DNA from: Steroidobacteraceae bacterium
GTDB lineage: Bacteria > Pseudomonadota > Gammaproteobacteria > Steroidobacterales > Steroidobacteraceae
Reading direction: 5' to 3'
Length of the DNA: 37,924 nucleotides
NCBI GenBank assembly: GCA_029266835.1
Contig: JAQSWD010000024.1
Location: 1-37,924 of the forward strand
Shown here one piece after another: positions 1-7,962 of this stretch; within the stretch, counting starts at the first letter, position 1; the number at the start of each line of letters is the position of its first letter. The notes under the pieces are model-generated. The model was not told the DNA's origin and did no database searches. It saw nothing but the letters and a program-made list of their open reading frames with translations. A program made the translations under genes and the position numbers.

Positions 1-207
1 GATTTCCGAGATCAGCGCGCCGGCAGCGTCACGCAAGGTGAGCCGGCCGACGCGCTCGGTCAGCAGCATGCGTCCGTCGGGCAGATAGGCCAGTCCCCAC
101 GGGTTTTCGAGCTTGTCCGCGAGCACCTCGACCTTGAGTTCCTGCGCGTTGACCGCCTGGATGAACAGCGTAGTCGCCGCTAACAACCCTGCGATTCCAC
201 GCTTCAT
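1..207 (-). CDS. PQQ-dependent aldose sugar dehydrogenase, N-terminal fragment
   Basis: Only the first 69 codons are present; the gene continues beyond the left edge of the window. A hydrophobic signal peptide (about residues 1-21, ending VNAQ) implies export. It is followed by the motif NPWGLAYLPDGRMLLTER at 35-52, which is the first blade of the soluble glucose/sorbosone dehydrogenase (GSDH/YliI) beta-propeller family. Members oxidise aldose sugars in the periplasm with PQQ as cofactor; the catalytic and PQQ-binding residues lie outside the window, so activity cannot be judged. The ATG (205-207, minus strand) overlaps the TGA of the upstream membrane-protein gene as ATGA, so the two are probably translationally coupled. 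Confidence 0.8.
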   Translation of the reverse strand, partial: MKRGIAGLLAATTLFIQAVNAQELKVEVLADKLENPWGLAYLPDGRMLLTERVGRLTLRDAAGALISEI

Positions 208-707
208 CGCGCCCACCGCTTCAGCAGCACCCGCTGGAACACCAGTCCGGCGATCGCGCCGGCCACGCATTGCGCCCAGAATCCATGGCCGCGAGCGCCC
301 GCGACGGCCGTGACTTCGTATTGCTGGAACATGATGGTCAGGCCCGTACCCAGCGCGACGGCGCCGGCCAATGGAAACAGGAAGGGCGCGATACGTGGCC
401 CCACGCTGCCGGCACGCGACACCAGCCAGCGCACCCCCGCGGCCACCGGAAACGCGACGGCGAACCCGATCAGCAACACATTGCCGTAGCGCGCCAGCTC
501 GGTGAATCGCGGCGTCATGCCCCAGAGGTCGAACAGATAGGTGCGCAGGGCGTCGCCGACGCCGATGCGCGCGCCGATGCCAGCAAGGTTGACGAGATTC
601 GCACTGGTGGCGAACACGATGGCGAGCACGTACCCCGCGAGGGCGGCGGCAAGATAGGCCACGAGCCCGCGGGACAACGATCCGGTCAGCGGCTGGTTGG
701 TACTCAT
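204..707 (-). CDS. Hypothetical four-helix membrane protein
   Basis: A 167-residue protein starting MSTNQPLTGS. About four hydrophobic segments are visible (roughly residues 14-36, 75-97, 105-128 and 142-160), so it is an integral inner-membrane protein. I do not recognise the family. Longer in-frame starts up to 836 exist but would run into the divergent VIT-family gene at 794, so the ATG at 707 is preferred. Its stop overlaps the start of the sugar dehydrogenase by 4 bases, suggesting one transcript and perhaps a role in the same periplasmic sugar oxidation, but that is inference only. Confidence 0.7.
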   Translation of the reverse strand: MSTNQPLTGSLSRGLVAYLAAALAGYVLAIVFATSANLVNLAGIGARIGVGDALRTYLFDLWGMTPRFTELARYGNVLLIGFAVAFPVAAGVRWLVSRAGSVGPRIAPFLFPLAGAVALGTGLTIMFQQYEVTAVAGARGHGFWAQCVAGAIAGLVFQRVLLKRWAR

Positions 708-793
708 GGGCGCATTCTTGTTTTGGCCTCGGGGTCCGTCTTGTAAAAATTCGGCAGCCATTACGTTAGGCTTGGCGCACCCAGGAGGCGCCG

Positions 794-1495
794 ATGGCAA
801 GAACGTCACGACACAAGGAACATCACCGCACGGCAAGGGTGGGCTGGCTGCGCGCGGCGGTGCTGGGCGCGAACGACGGTATCGTGTCGACGGCGGCGCT
901 CATCGTCGGCGTGGCCGCGGCGGGCACCGACACGACGACCATCCTGTTGTCGGGTCTGGCGGGGCTGCTGGCGGGCGCCATGTCGATGGCCGCGGGTGAA
1001 TACGTCTCCGTGCACACCCAGTCCGACGCGGAGAACGCCGATCTCTCGCGGGAGCGCGCCGAGCTGCACGAATCACCCGAGGCGGAATTGCGCGAACTGG
1101 CGTCCATCTACGTATCGCGCGGCCTGGATGCCTCGCTGGCGCGACAGGTGGCCGAGCAGCTCACGGCCCACGACGCGTTGGGCGCACACGCGCGCGACGA
1201 ACTGGGCATCTCCGAAGTGACGGCGCCGCGGCCCATCCAGGCCGCGCTGTCGTCCGCGGCGAGTTTCACCGTGGGCGCGGCGCTGCCGCTGATCCTGGTT
1301 CCGCTGTTCCCCGCGAGCCGCCTGGTGCTGGTGATCTCGGTCGCCACGCTGTTGCTGCTGGCCTTGTTAGGCGCGCTGGCGGCGCGCGCCGGCGGCGCCA
1401 ATGCATTGAAGGGCATGTTACGCGTGACATTCTGGGGCGCACTGGCACTGGCCATCACCGCGAGCATGGGTACCCTGTTCGGCGTGGTGGCCTGA
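794..1495 (+). CDS. VIT1/CCC1 family metal (Fe/Mn) transporter
   Basis: A 233-residue membrane protein of the vacuolar iron transporter family, which moves Fe2+ or Mn2+ across membranes. The N-terminal helix region carries the family signature LRAAVLGANDGIVSTAALIV (residues 19-38) and LLAGAMSMAAGEYVSVHTQSD, followed by a charged cytosolic segment (DLSRERAELHESPEAELREL) rich in Glu that in the family binds metal, then three C-terminal hydrophobic helices. Length and order match bacterial VIT proteins. An AGGAGG ribosome-binding site sits just upstream of the ATG. It diverges from the membrane-protein/sugar-dehydrogenase pair, with about 86 bp between the starts. The exact metal cannot be told from sequence. 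Confidence 0.9.
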   Translation: MARTSRHKEHHRTARVGWLRAAVLGANDGIVSTAALIVGVAAAGTDTTTILLSGLAGLLAGAMSMAAGEYVSVHTQSDAENADLSRERAELHESPEAELRELASIYVSRGLDASLARQVAEQLTAHDALGAHARDELGISEVTAPRPIQAALSSAASFTVGAALPLILVPLFPASRLVLVISVATLLLLALLGALAARAGGANALKGMLRVTFWGALALAITASMGTLFGVVA

Positions 1496-1596
1496 AGGCG
1501 CTGCAGACTACCGGCGACGCGTGGTCGGAGCGCGCCCACAGCCACTACGTAGTGTCGGCTATGGTGCCCGTCGCGCGGCGCCCTTAGCCTGATCGC

Positions 1597-2463
1597 ATGG
1601 CCGCTTCCCCCAAGTCGCTGCTTCGCGCCCATCAGCCGGAATACGCAGCGCCGGTGTCGGGCGCGGCCGATTCCACGGTGAGCCTGCACACCGGTACGGA
1701 AATGCCCTCGCTGGGCTTCGGTACCTGGCAGCTCAGGCACCACACGGCTGAAACGGTTTTCCAGGCGCTCGAGGCCGGCTACCGCCTCATCGACACCTCG
1801 GGCGATTACCACACGCAGCGCGGCATCGGGAATGCGATCCGGGGGTTCGGCGGCCGGCGTGAGGACATCTTCCTGGTGACCAAGATCGAGGAGACCGACG
1901 ACGCGTACGAAGCCACGCGCCGCAACCTCTCGGAATTGAAACTGGACTACGCCGACCTGGTGCTCATTCACCGGCCGCCGGAAGGTGGCGTGGGCGAGGT
2001 GCTCTGGCAGGAATTGCGCCGCGCCAAACTCGATGGCCTGGCGCGCGACATCGGCGTCTCCAACTACTCCATCGAGCAGATCGAAGAACTCGTGTACCGC
2101 ACGGGAGAAATGCCCGTGGTCAACCAGGTCGAGTGGACACCCTTCGGCCACAGCCCGCGGATGCTCGATTTCTGCCACGACAATGGCATCGTTCTCATGG
2201 CGTGGAGCCCGCTGACCCGGGCGCAGCGCCTGAACGATTCCAGGCTGGCGGCCATGGCTGCGCGGTATGGCCGCACCTCGGCGCAGCTGCTGATCCGCTG
2301 GAACCTGCAGCAGGGCGTGGTGCCGTTGCCCAAGGCGAACCACGTGCAGCACCTGCGTGACAACCTGCACGTGTTCGATTTCGAGATCGCGCAGCCCGAC
2401 ATGGCCCGGCTGCGCGCAATGAACGAGCACTATTCGGCGTTGGGCAGCCTGGAATATCTCTGA
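1597..2463 (+). CDS. Aldo/keto reductase (copy 1)
   Basis: A 288-residue NADPH-dependent aldo/keto reductase of the DkgA/2,5-diketo-gluconate reductase type. The catalytic tetrad is intact by alignment to the family: Asp66 and Tyr71 in LIDTSGDYHTQ, Lys96 in FLVTKIEE, and His125 in LVLIHRPPE. The segment DIGVSNYSIEQIEEL and the C-terminal VVPLPKA region match the TIM-barrel cofactor face. About 28 residues precede the barrel, with no clear signal peptide, so the protein is probably cytoplasmic. A close paralogue lies at 3339-4199, the two enclosing an outer-membrane protein gene. The substrate is unknown; nearby sugar-oxidising genes make a sugar or keto-acid plausible. There is no strong Shine-Dalgarno, so the exact start is uncertain. 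Confidence 0.9.
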   Translation: MAASPKSLLRAHQPEYAAPVSGAADSTVSLHTGTEMPSLGFGTWQLRHHTAETVFQALEAGYRLIDTSGDYHTQRGIGNAIRGFGGRREDIFLVTKIEETDDAYEATRRNLSELKLDYADLVLIHRPPEGGVGEVLWQELRRAKLDGLARDIGVSNYSIEQIEELVYRTGEMPVVNQVEWTPFGHSPRMLDFCHDNGIVLMAWSPLTRAQRLNDSRLAAMAARYGRTSAQLLIRWNLQQGVVPLPKANHVQHLRDNLHVFDFEIAQPDMARLRAMNEHYSALGSLEYL

Positions 2464-2592
2464 CGTTCTCCGCCGGTCCCTGACTCCTGCATGTCTCATT
2501 GTCCGGCCACGGCGCATCCGGCCGCGGGATGTCGCGCCGCGGGACAGTAGCTAGTCAGATGCAGGCCCGGGCATCATGCCGTGCCCGCGCTG

Positions 2593-2609
2593 GTATCGGA
2601 TGCCGATAC
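2593..2609. promoter_or_regulatory. Short perfect palindrome upstream of outer-membrane protein gene
   Basis: Within the 222-bp gap after the first aldo/keto reductase there is a perfect inverted repeat, GTATCGG-ATG-CCGATAC, 77 bp before the outer-membrane protein start. It could be a regulator site or a small hairpin. No T-tract follows, so it does not look like an intrinsic terminator. The rest of the gap shows nothing I can assign. Confidence 0.3.
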
Positions 2610-2685
2610 GAACTGTTTCTCACTTGTTTGTGCAGCTGCGCGATTTCAAGCATCCTCGCGTCCGTGACAAGTGGAGCAAACAAGC

Positions 2686-3252
2686 ATGATTTCGGTGAAT
2701 GGGTGTCGAGGGTGGTTAGGGGCGGCGCTGCTGGCAGCCATGGCCGCCGCCGGCCCGGCGGCGGCCGGCGAGTTCCAGCTGGCTCTCCGTGCGGGCCAGA
2801 ACTGGATAGATGTCGATGCCGACCGGCTGTCCAGCGGCAATGGCGTCAACGAACACCAGGTCAACCTGGGTCTCACGGCTGCATACCGCTGGCAGCAGGG
2901 GGCGTACGTCGAAGCCGGGCTCGGCGGTTCGGGGTCGCTGAACTTCCTGAGCATCCAGGACGTGAGCCACCACTGGATAGGGGCGGGCTGGCAGTACGAG
3001 CTGTATGGAAAGGCACTGCTCACGCCCAAGGTGGGTCTCACCTACAGCGAGCTCACCTCCAGCGAGGAAGACCTGTTCGACAGCGAGCCGGTGGACAAAT
3101 TCTCGGACGTGGTCCCGTTCCTCGAGGTCACGCTGGAAAAGCGCCTGATGCGGCATTTCGGCCTGGGTGTCTACTTCCGGCACACCTTCGAGGATTGGGG
3201 TAGCACACGCGATTTCGGACTCGCGCTCAGCTACACATTCGGCGGCCAATAA
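2686..3252 (+). CDS. Small outer-membrane beta-barrel protein
   Basis: A 188-residue protein with a signal peptide (about residues 1-27, ending GPAAAG) followed by alternating strands rich in Tyr, Trp and Gly. It ends in FGLALSYTFGGQ, close to the terminal aromatic signature of outer-membrane barrels. This resembles 8-strand OmpA/OmpW-like barrels, but I do not recognise a specific family. The ATG at 2686 is preferred over the in-frame GTG at 2671 because GGAG lies about 10 bases before the ATG and because the signal peptide then begins normally. It lies between two paralogous aldo/keto reductases in the same orientation. Confidence 0.7.
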   Translation: MISVNGCRGWLGAALLAAMAAAGPAAAGEFQLALRAGQNWIDVDADRLSSGNGVNEHQVNLGLTAAYRWQQGAYVEAGLGGSGSLNFLSIQDVSHHWIGAGWQYELYGKALLTPKVGLTYSELTSSEEDLFDSEPVDKFSDVVPFLEVTLEKRLMRHFGLGVYFRHTFEDWGSTRDFGLALSYTFGGQ

Positions 3253-3338
3253 ACGCTGACCCGGTATCGGCACTTGCCCACGCGAGTCGCGGGCATGTGC
3301 TGGATGCCGGCCCCATGAGCGGGTCATAGGCTGTACCG

Positions 3339-4199
3339 ATGAGCGCAGTCAAAAAACCCGCCGCCCGCGCCGCGGAGGCCGCCGAGATCGACACGGCCGC
3401 CGAGATCGACACGGTCGCTTTGAAGTCCGGCAACCTCATGCCCGTGCTCGGCCTGGGTTCGTGGATGCTGACCAGCGACACGGCGACTCGGGTCGCGCAC
3501 GCGTTATCCCTGGGTTACCGCCTGGTGGACACCTCCGGCGACTACAAGACGCAGGGCGGCATCGGCAAAGCGATCCGCGCCACGGGCATGCGCCGCGATG
3601 CCTTGTACATCGTCACCAAGGTCGAGGAAGACGATGACGGCTACGACGCCACGCGCAAAAACCTCGACGAGCTCAACCTCGAATACGCCGACCTGGTCTT
3701 GATCCACCGTCCGCCCGAGCGGGGCGTTGGCGAAAAGATCTGGGAAGGCCTGCGCCGCGCACGCGATGAAGGGCTGGCGCGCGATATCGGCGTGAGCAGC
3801 TACAAGGTCGGGCAAATCGAAGAGCTGGCGCGCATCACCGGCGAAACGCCGGCCGTGAACCAGATCGAGTGGACCCCCTTCGGGCACAGCCTGGACATGC
3901 TGAATTTCTGCCGCGCCAACCAGATCGTGGTGCAGGCGTGGAGCCCGCTCACGCGCGGCAAGCGCCTGGCTGACGAAAAGCTGTCGGCGCTGGCGGAAAA
4001 ATACGGCAAGTCGCCGGCGCAGATCATCCTTCGCTGGGATCTGCAGCACGGCGTCGTGCCATTGCCGAAGGCGCAGCGACCCGACCACCAGCGCGAGAAT
4101 CTCGACATATTCGATTTCGAGCTGGACGCGCGCGACATGGCGGCCCTCGACAATCTGAACCAACACTTTTCCGCGCTCGAAAAACTGGATTACGTCTGA
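3339..4199 (+). CDS. Aldo/keto reductase (copy 2)
   Basis: A 286-residue aldo/keto reductase closely related to the gene at 1597-2463; the two share long identical stretches such as YADLVLIHRPPE and AWSPLTR. The tetrad is intact: Asp64, Tyr69, Lys94 and His123. Known family members reduce aldehydes and ketones with NADPH. The N-terminal extension contains a perfect 18-bp tandem duplication (3378-3413) giving the hexapeptide AAEIDT twice, just before the barrel. It is followed 18 bases later by the Cys-rich mini-protein gene, probably on the same transcript. Substrate unknown; duplication followed by divergence around the outer-membrane protein gene is likely. Confidence 0.9.
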   Translation: MSAVKKPAARAAEAAEIDTAAEIDTVALKSGNLMPVLGLGSWMLTSDTATRVAHALSLGYRLVDTSGDYKTQGGIGKAIRATGMRRDALYIVTKVEEDDDGYDATRKNLDELNLEYADLVLIHRPPERGVGEKIWEGLRRARDEGLARDIGVSSYKVGQIEELARITGETPAVNQIEWTPFGHSLDMLNFCRANQIVVQAWSPLTRGKRLADEKLSALAEKYGKSPAQIILRWDLQHGVVPLPKAQRPDHQRENLDIFDFELDARDMAALDNLNQHFSALEKLDYV

Positions 4200-4217
4200 G
4201 CAAGGACGGAGGTTGCG

Positions 4218-4487
4218 ATGGGCAAATGCGAAGTCTGCGGTAACGAGTACGACAAGGCCTTCACTGTCACGCGTGGCGGTGAATCACATGTGTTCGACAG
4301 TTTCGAGTGCGCCATCCATGCGATGGCGCCGTTGTGCGCGCATTGCGAATGCCGCATCGTCGGGCACGGCATGGAAGCGGACGGCAAGTTCTTTTGCTGC
4401 GCGCACTGCGCGAATCATGGCGAGGGAATGCGGCCGGCGATGCGTGATCGCGCCGATGCCGGCGCAAGCGGAATACTGGGAATCTAG
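4218..4487 (+). CDS. Cys-rich metallothionein/zinc-ribbon-like small protein
   Basis: An 89-residue protein with nine cysteines (positions 4, 7, 31, 40, 43, 45, 60, 61, 64) and several histidines, spaced as CEVC, then CAHCEC and FFCCAHC. The C-terminal half resembles the bacterial SmtA-type metallothionein fold (CxCxxxxHG...FFCCxxC), so it very likely binds zinc or a similar soft metal in the cytoplasm. The N-terminal CxxC is a zinc-ribbon-like knuckle, and a longer Cys-poor tail follows residue 68. A GGAGG site sits 7 bases before the ATG. It follows aldo/keto reductase copy 2 closely. Whether it buffers metal or acts as an adaptor cannot be decided here. Confidence 0.7.
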   Translation: MGKCEVCGNEYDKAFTVTRGGESHVFDSFECAIHAMAPLCAHCECRIVGHGMEADGKFFCCAHCANHGEGMRPAMRDRADAGASGILGI

Positions 4488-4500
4488 CTAGCCCCGGAAC

Positions 4501-5796
4501 TCAGGCGCGCTCGAGCGGCCCTGGCCATTCCAGCGCCAGCATCGCGCCACCCAGCGTGCTGCTGACGCCGGCGAGAGCGCGGCCGCGATGCAGGGCCGCG
4601 ATGCGCGCCACGATGGCCAGCCCGAGCCCGAAGCCGCCGGTCTCGCGATTGCGGCTGGTGTCGAGGCGGGTGAACGCATGGAAGATCGTGGCGCGCGCCG
4701 CTTCGGGGATGCCTTCGCCGTCATCCTCCACCACCAGGCGGTACAGATCCTTCTCGCGTGTCACGCTGACTTGCACGTTGTTCTTCGCGTAACGCAGCGC
4801 GTTCACGAGAAGGTTGTTCGCCGCGAGCTCCATCAAGCGCGGCTCCATCCAGACTGAATCGAGGCCGTCGTGGCGCACGCTTACCTTGCGTTCGTGCGGC
4901 GGGCAGGAAGCCAGTACCTGGCGCAACCACGGCGCCAGCGGTATGGCCTGGCAGTTCATGCGCAGGCCGGGGTGGTCGAGGCGCGCGTAGTCGAGCATGT
5001 CGGAGATCAGGTCGTCTATCTGCTGCACGTCGGCGTTCACGGCGCGCAGCTGGTCGCGCAGGCTTTCATCCACCTGGCCCTCGAGCACCGCGGCCGCGAA
5101 ACGCACGCGCGCCAGCGGCGTGCGGATCTCGTGCGACAGCGCCGCCGTCATTTCCTTCTGAGTCTGGATGAGCTGGCTCACCTTGCCTGACATGTCATCG
5201 AGATTGGTGGCGAGGCTGGTCAGCTGCGTGGTCTGCGCGGCGGTGCTCAGCGGCTCACGGTAGTCGGTGGCGAATTTCTGCGCGGCGCCGGTCAGCACAC
5301 TGAGGTCCCGCAACAGCGGGCGCAGCCACAGGCCGACGATGAGCAGGATGGAGCCGTAGAACAACACGGGGAGGAACCGCACCACGGCGCTTTCGCGCGG
5401 CGGCACGAAAGGCCCGAGACGGATGGCGCCGCCCAGCGCCGCGGAATTCCACAGGTAGTAGATTTCGCCGTCGTCGTTCTCGAGTTCGTGTGGAACCGCC
5501 TTCAGCGGCGCGGCGCCGGAAATCTCGCCGGACTCGAGCAGGTTGATCTGCAGGCCCAGCCTTGTGGCCAGCGTGGCCACGTGCGCGTCACGTTCGCCAG
5601 CCGCAACGCCCGACAGCTCCGCCTCCATCAGGCGGAAGGTGGATACCAGCCAGGGGTCCGCGGCGCGCACCTGGCGCGACTGCAACGCGCCGAAGCCGAG
5701 ATCCAGCACGATGGCCGCGATCAGCAATCCACCGGCGAGCACGACATAGGAGCGGATGAACAGCCCGCGATGCCGGGCCGAGAGCCACTCCCTCAC
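4501..5796 (-). CDS. Sensor histidine kinase, RstB-like
   Basis: A 431-residue membrane histidine kinase. Transmembrane segments at about 13-35 and 139-158 enclose a periplasmic domain of about 100 residues; a HAMP-like linker follows, then the H-box ALSHEIRTPLARVRF with phospho-acceptor His222, the N-box ELAANNLLVNALRYAKNN (323-340), DDGEGIP (358-364) and GFGLGLAIV (388-396). The start is a GTG at 5796 that overlaps the response-regulator stop as GTGA; longer in-frame reading belongs to a shadow of the regulator. The upstream partners (OmpR-type regulator, DUF3019, MipA) match a recurring RstAB-type arrangement. It presumably senses an envelope signal and phosphorylates the regulator encoded just before it. 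Confidence 0.93.
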   Translation of the reverse strand: MREWLSARHRGLFIRSYVVLAGGLLIAAIVLDLGFGALQSRQVRAADPWLVSTFRLMEAELSGVAAGERDAHVATLATRLGLQINLLESGEISGAAPLKAVPHELENDDGEIYYLWNSAALGGAIRLGPFVPPRESAVVRFLPVLFYGSILLIVGLWLRPLLRDLSVLTGAAQKFATDYREPLSTAAQTTQLTSLATNLDDMSGKVSQLIQTQKEMTAALSHEIRTPLARVRFAAAVLEGQVDESLRDQLRAVNADVQQIDDLISDMLDYARLDHPGLRMNCQAIPLAPWLRQVLASCPPHERKVSVRHDGLDSVWMEPRLMELAANNLLVNALRYAKNNVQVSVTREKDLYRLVVEDDGEGIPEAARATIFHAFTRLDTSRNRETGGFGLGLAIVARIAALHRGRALAGVSSTLGGAMLALEWPGPLERA

Positions 5797-6527
5797 GCCT
5801 GCTGCCTCAGATCTCCCCAGGCGTCCGGTACCAGTAGATAGCCTTTGCCCCACACGGTCTTGATGCGTGTGGGCGCGGCCGCATCGTCGCCGAGCTTGCG
5901 GCGCAGCTTGGACACGCGGCCGTCGATGGAACGGTCGAGCCCGTCGTAGTCGATGCCGCGCATGGTGCGGAACACCTCGTCGCGGCTCACCAGTTCGCCG
6001 GCGCGGTGCGCCAGCAGGCTGAGCAGCTCGAACTCCTGCGTGGTCAGCGGCACGGGCGCGCCCTGCAGCCACACTTCGCGCGAGGTCTCGCTGATGCGCA
6101 GCGCGCCCAGCAGCAGGTCGGGCTTGCGCTCCGCGGGAGTGGCGCCACCGCGTTCCGTCCTGCGCAGCAGCGCGCGCACGCGCGCCAGCAACACCATGGG
6201 GTCCACGGGCTTCATCACGTAGTCGTCGGCGCCGGCTTCCAGGCCGATGACATGGTCGATGTCGGTGTCCTTGGCGGTGAGTATGAGGATGGGCACCTCG
6301 TTCACGCGGCGGATTTCGCGGCAGATGGACAGGCCGTCCTTGCCGGGCAGCAGCAGGTCGAGCAGCACCAGGCGCGGACGTTCGCGCGTGAACCGCTCGA
6401 TGGCGCGGTCGCCGCGCGCCTCGGTGGCCACGCGCAGCCCGTTCTGCTCCAGGTAGGTAGCCGTCAGCGCGGCCAGGCGTTCGTCATCTTCGATGAGCAG
6501 GATATCGACGTTCGAAGCGACGTTCAT
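5793..6527 (-). CDS. OmpR-family response regulator, RstA-like
   Basis: A 244-residue two-domain regulator. The receiver domain has the acidic pair in LIEDDERL, phospho-acceptor Asp57 in LVLLDLLLPG, Thr84 in LILTAKD and Lys106 in YVMKP. A C-terminal winged helix follows (about 135-235), ending in VWGKGYLLVPDAW. The start at 6527 is chosen because it overlaps the DUF3019 stop as ATGA; the ATG four codons upstream is less likely. Its stop overlaps the kinase start. By family knowledge it controls transcription when phosphorylated, and autoregulation of this operon through the direct repeats at 7963-7990 is plausible. Confidence 0.93.
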   Translation of the reverse strand: MNVASNVDILLIEDDERLAALTATYLEQNGLRVATEARGDRAIERFTRERPRLVLLDLLLPGKDGLSICREIRRVNEVPILILTAKDTDIDHVIGLEAGADDYVMKPVDPMVLLARVRALLRRTERGGATPAERKPDLLLGALRISETSREVWLQGAPVPLTTQEFELLSLLAHRAGELVSRDEVFRTMRGIDYDGLDRSIDGRVSKLRRKLGDDAAAPTRIKTVWGKGYLLVPDAWGDLRQQA

Positions 6528-6976
6528 AGGACATCCCATACATGACGCGTGCGCCGCTCACGGCGCCGGTCATTCGACCCCACGCGCAATACCTCGATTT
6601 TCACCTCGGAGAGGCGCTCGCCGCCAGCCGCCGGCGAGTCGCCGGCCGGCAGGCTCAACCCAGCCGCCGGCAGGCTCAGCCAATAACGGAAATCCTCGGC
6701 GAAAATGCGCTCCTGCGTCATCTCGCCGGCCAGCGAGCGGGGCCAGCAGCGCAGCGGCGTGGCCTGCACGCTGTCGTTGAGGCAGAACTCGCCGGGCACC
6801 TGGCTCTTCCACCGGATGTCGAAGGTGACGGCGCACGAGGTCGCATCCTTGTCGATGACACAGAGCAGCGGCTTGATGATGAGCCTGACCGGCGTGGGCG
6901 CGTCCTGCGCGAACAGGGGCGACAACAGCGTGAGACCGCTGAGCAGGCCGGCGAGGGTGAAGGCTCGGGCGCGCAT
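6524..6976 (-). CDS. DUF3019 family secreted protein
   Basis: A 150-residue protein with an N-terminal signal peptide (MRARAFTLAGLLSGLTLLSP, cleavage near LFAQDA) and the DUF3019 pattern: an LLCVIDKDATSC segment, an Ig-like strand set DIRWKS, then CLNDSVQATPLRCW. Four cysteines in the mature part are spaced as two likely disulfides. The family is of unknown function and typically sits between a MipA/OmpV gene and an RstA/RstB pair, as here; a periplasmic accessory to the sensor is an inference. Its ATG overlaps the mipA-like stop by one base (TGATG) and its stop overlaps the regulator start. The C-terminal third contains a short degenerate GC-rich repeat giving LPAAGLSLPAG. Confidence 0.82.
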   Translation of the reverse strand: MRARAFTLAGLLSGLTLLSPLFAQDAPTPVRLIIKPLLCVIDKDATSCAVTFDIRWKSQVPGEFCLNDSVQATPLRCWPRSLAGEMTQERIFAEDFRYWLSLPAAGLSLPAGDSPAAGGERLSEVKIEVLRVGSNDRRRERRTRHVWDVL

Positions 6977-7914
6977 CAGAACTGCCAGGCCAGGCCGGCG
7001 AAGTATCCGAGGACGTAATCCTGCTCGACCAGCGGGCTGTTGGCCACGCTGTGCTGCAGGCGTTCGTAGTTGGCGGACAACGCGACCCGGGTTTTCTTGG
7101 TGAGGTAGTAGTTGAGTTTCATCCCTGCTTCCCAGCCCAGTCCCCCCCGGGCTTGATAGGCGTCGAGCGTGCGCGAGGCTTCGCCCGGCTGCACGCCCCA
7201 GTAGTAGTCGGTCAGCGCGGCATTCTTGTACGACAGACCGACGCTGGGCGACAGCGTCATGCGGCCGCGCGTGATGCGATAGCTGTAGTCCGCGGCCACT
7301 TCGAAGCCGTCGTGCGTGTGGCTCACGTCGCGGAACCAGCGCAGCGACGCCTGGCCCCATTCGCCACCGAACAAGGTTTCGATGCCCGCTTCCACGGCGT
7401 ACGAGCGATCCGGCGGCTTGAGCGGCAGCGCTTCTTCCGGCGTGATGGGCTCGGGCGGCAGGCCCGGGGCCGCGCTCAGGATCGGCGCCGTGAAGCCGCC
7501 CGACAGTACCGTGTAGGTCACGTACTTCGTATTCGTCTTGCTGAAAAACGCGCGATCGCTGTTCACGCGCGCCACGATGTTGGTAGTGAACAGCGAGTTG
7601 TCGAGAACCTGCAGGCCCAGGTCGCCGTTGTCGAAGAACCAGTGCTTGCCGAAGTAGGCGATGTCGAGATCGATCACCACGGGGATGTCGTCGGACTGGA
7701 TCAGCGGGTTGCTGCGTTCGCCATATCCAAGTGCCGCGCCCAGCCGCCAGCGACGTTCTTCCGGAAGGATCAGCGGGGGCGAGCCCACGGCCTGCTCGGC
7801 CGCGGGCGCTGCTTCGCCGGCGGGCGCCGCGGTAGCTTCCGGGGCCGGAAGTGCCTGCGCATGCGACAGCGTGGCCGCCGCCCAGAAAGCCGCGACTTTC
7901 AGCAGGAATTTCAT
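6976..7914 (-). CDS. MipA/OmpV family outer-membrane protein
   Basis: A 312-residue outer-membrane protein with a signal peptide (MKFLLKVAAFWAAATLSHAQ) and a low-complexity Ala/Pro/Glu stretch, then the MipA/OmpV barrel: WRLGAALGYGERSNPL, IDLDIAYFGKHWFFDNGDLG and a terminal aromatic residue (AGLAWQF). In E. coli MipA scaffolds MltA and PBP1B; many family members are simply outer-membrane barrels. It is first in a four-gene operon with DUF3019 and an RstA/RstB-like two-component pair, suggesting the barrel is the regulated output. The ATG at 7914 is chosen over 7941 because the signal peptide then starts cleanly; neither start has a strong ribosome-binding site. Confidence 0.87.
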   Translation of the reverse strand: MKFLLKVAAFWAAATLSHAQALPAPEATAAPAGEAAPAAEQAVGSPPLILPEERRWRLGAALGYGERSNPLIQSDDIPVVIDLDIAYFGKHWFFDNGDLGLQVLDNSLFTTNIVARVNSDRAFFSKTNTKYVTYTVLSGGFTAPILSAAPGLPPEPITPEEALPLKPPDRSYAVEAGIETLFGGEWGQASLRWFRDVSHTHDGFEVAADYSYRITRGRMTLSPSVGLSYKNAALTDYYWGVQPGEASRTLDAYQARGGLGWEAGMKLNYYLTKKTRVALSANYERLQHSVANSPLVEQDYVLGYFAGLAWQF

Positions 7915-7962
7915 GGCATCGATTCTAGCGATTCGAGGCATCGGAGCCGGCGCAAACGTGGC

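Noticed and set aside
1108..2517. Long minus-strand open frame of about 469 codons
   Set aside because: It lies antisense to the VIT and first aldo/keto reductase genes, both with clear family motifs; its composition is that of a GC-rich shadow frame with no recognisable domain.
5797..6072. In-frame N-terminal extension of the histidine kinase
   Set aside because: It only re-reads the response-regulator gene in another frame; the GTG at 5796 with GTGA overlap gives a normal kinase N-terminus.
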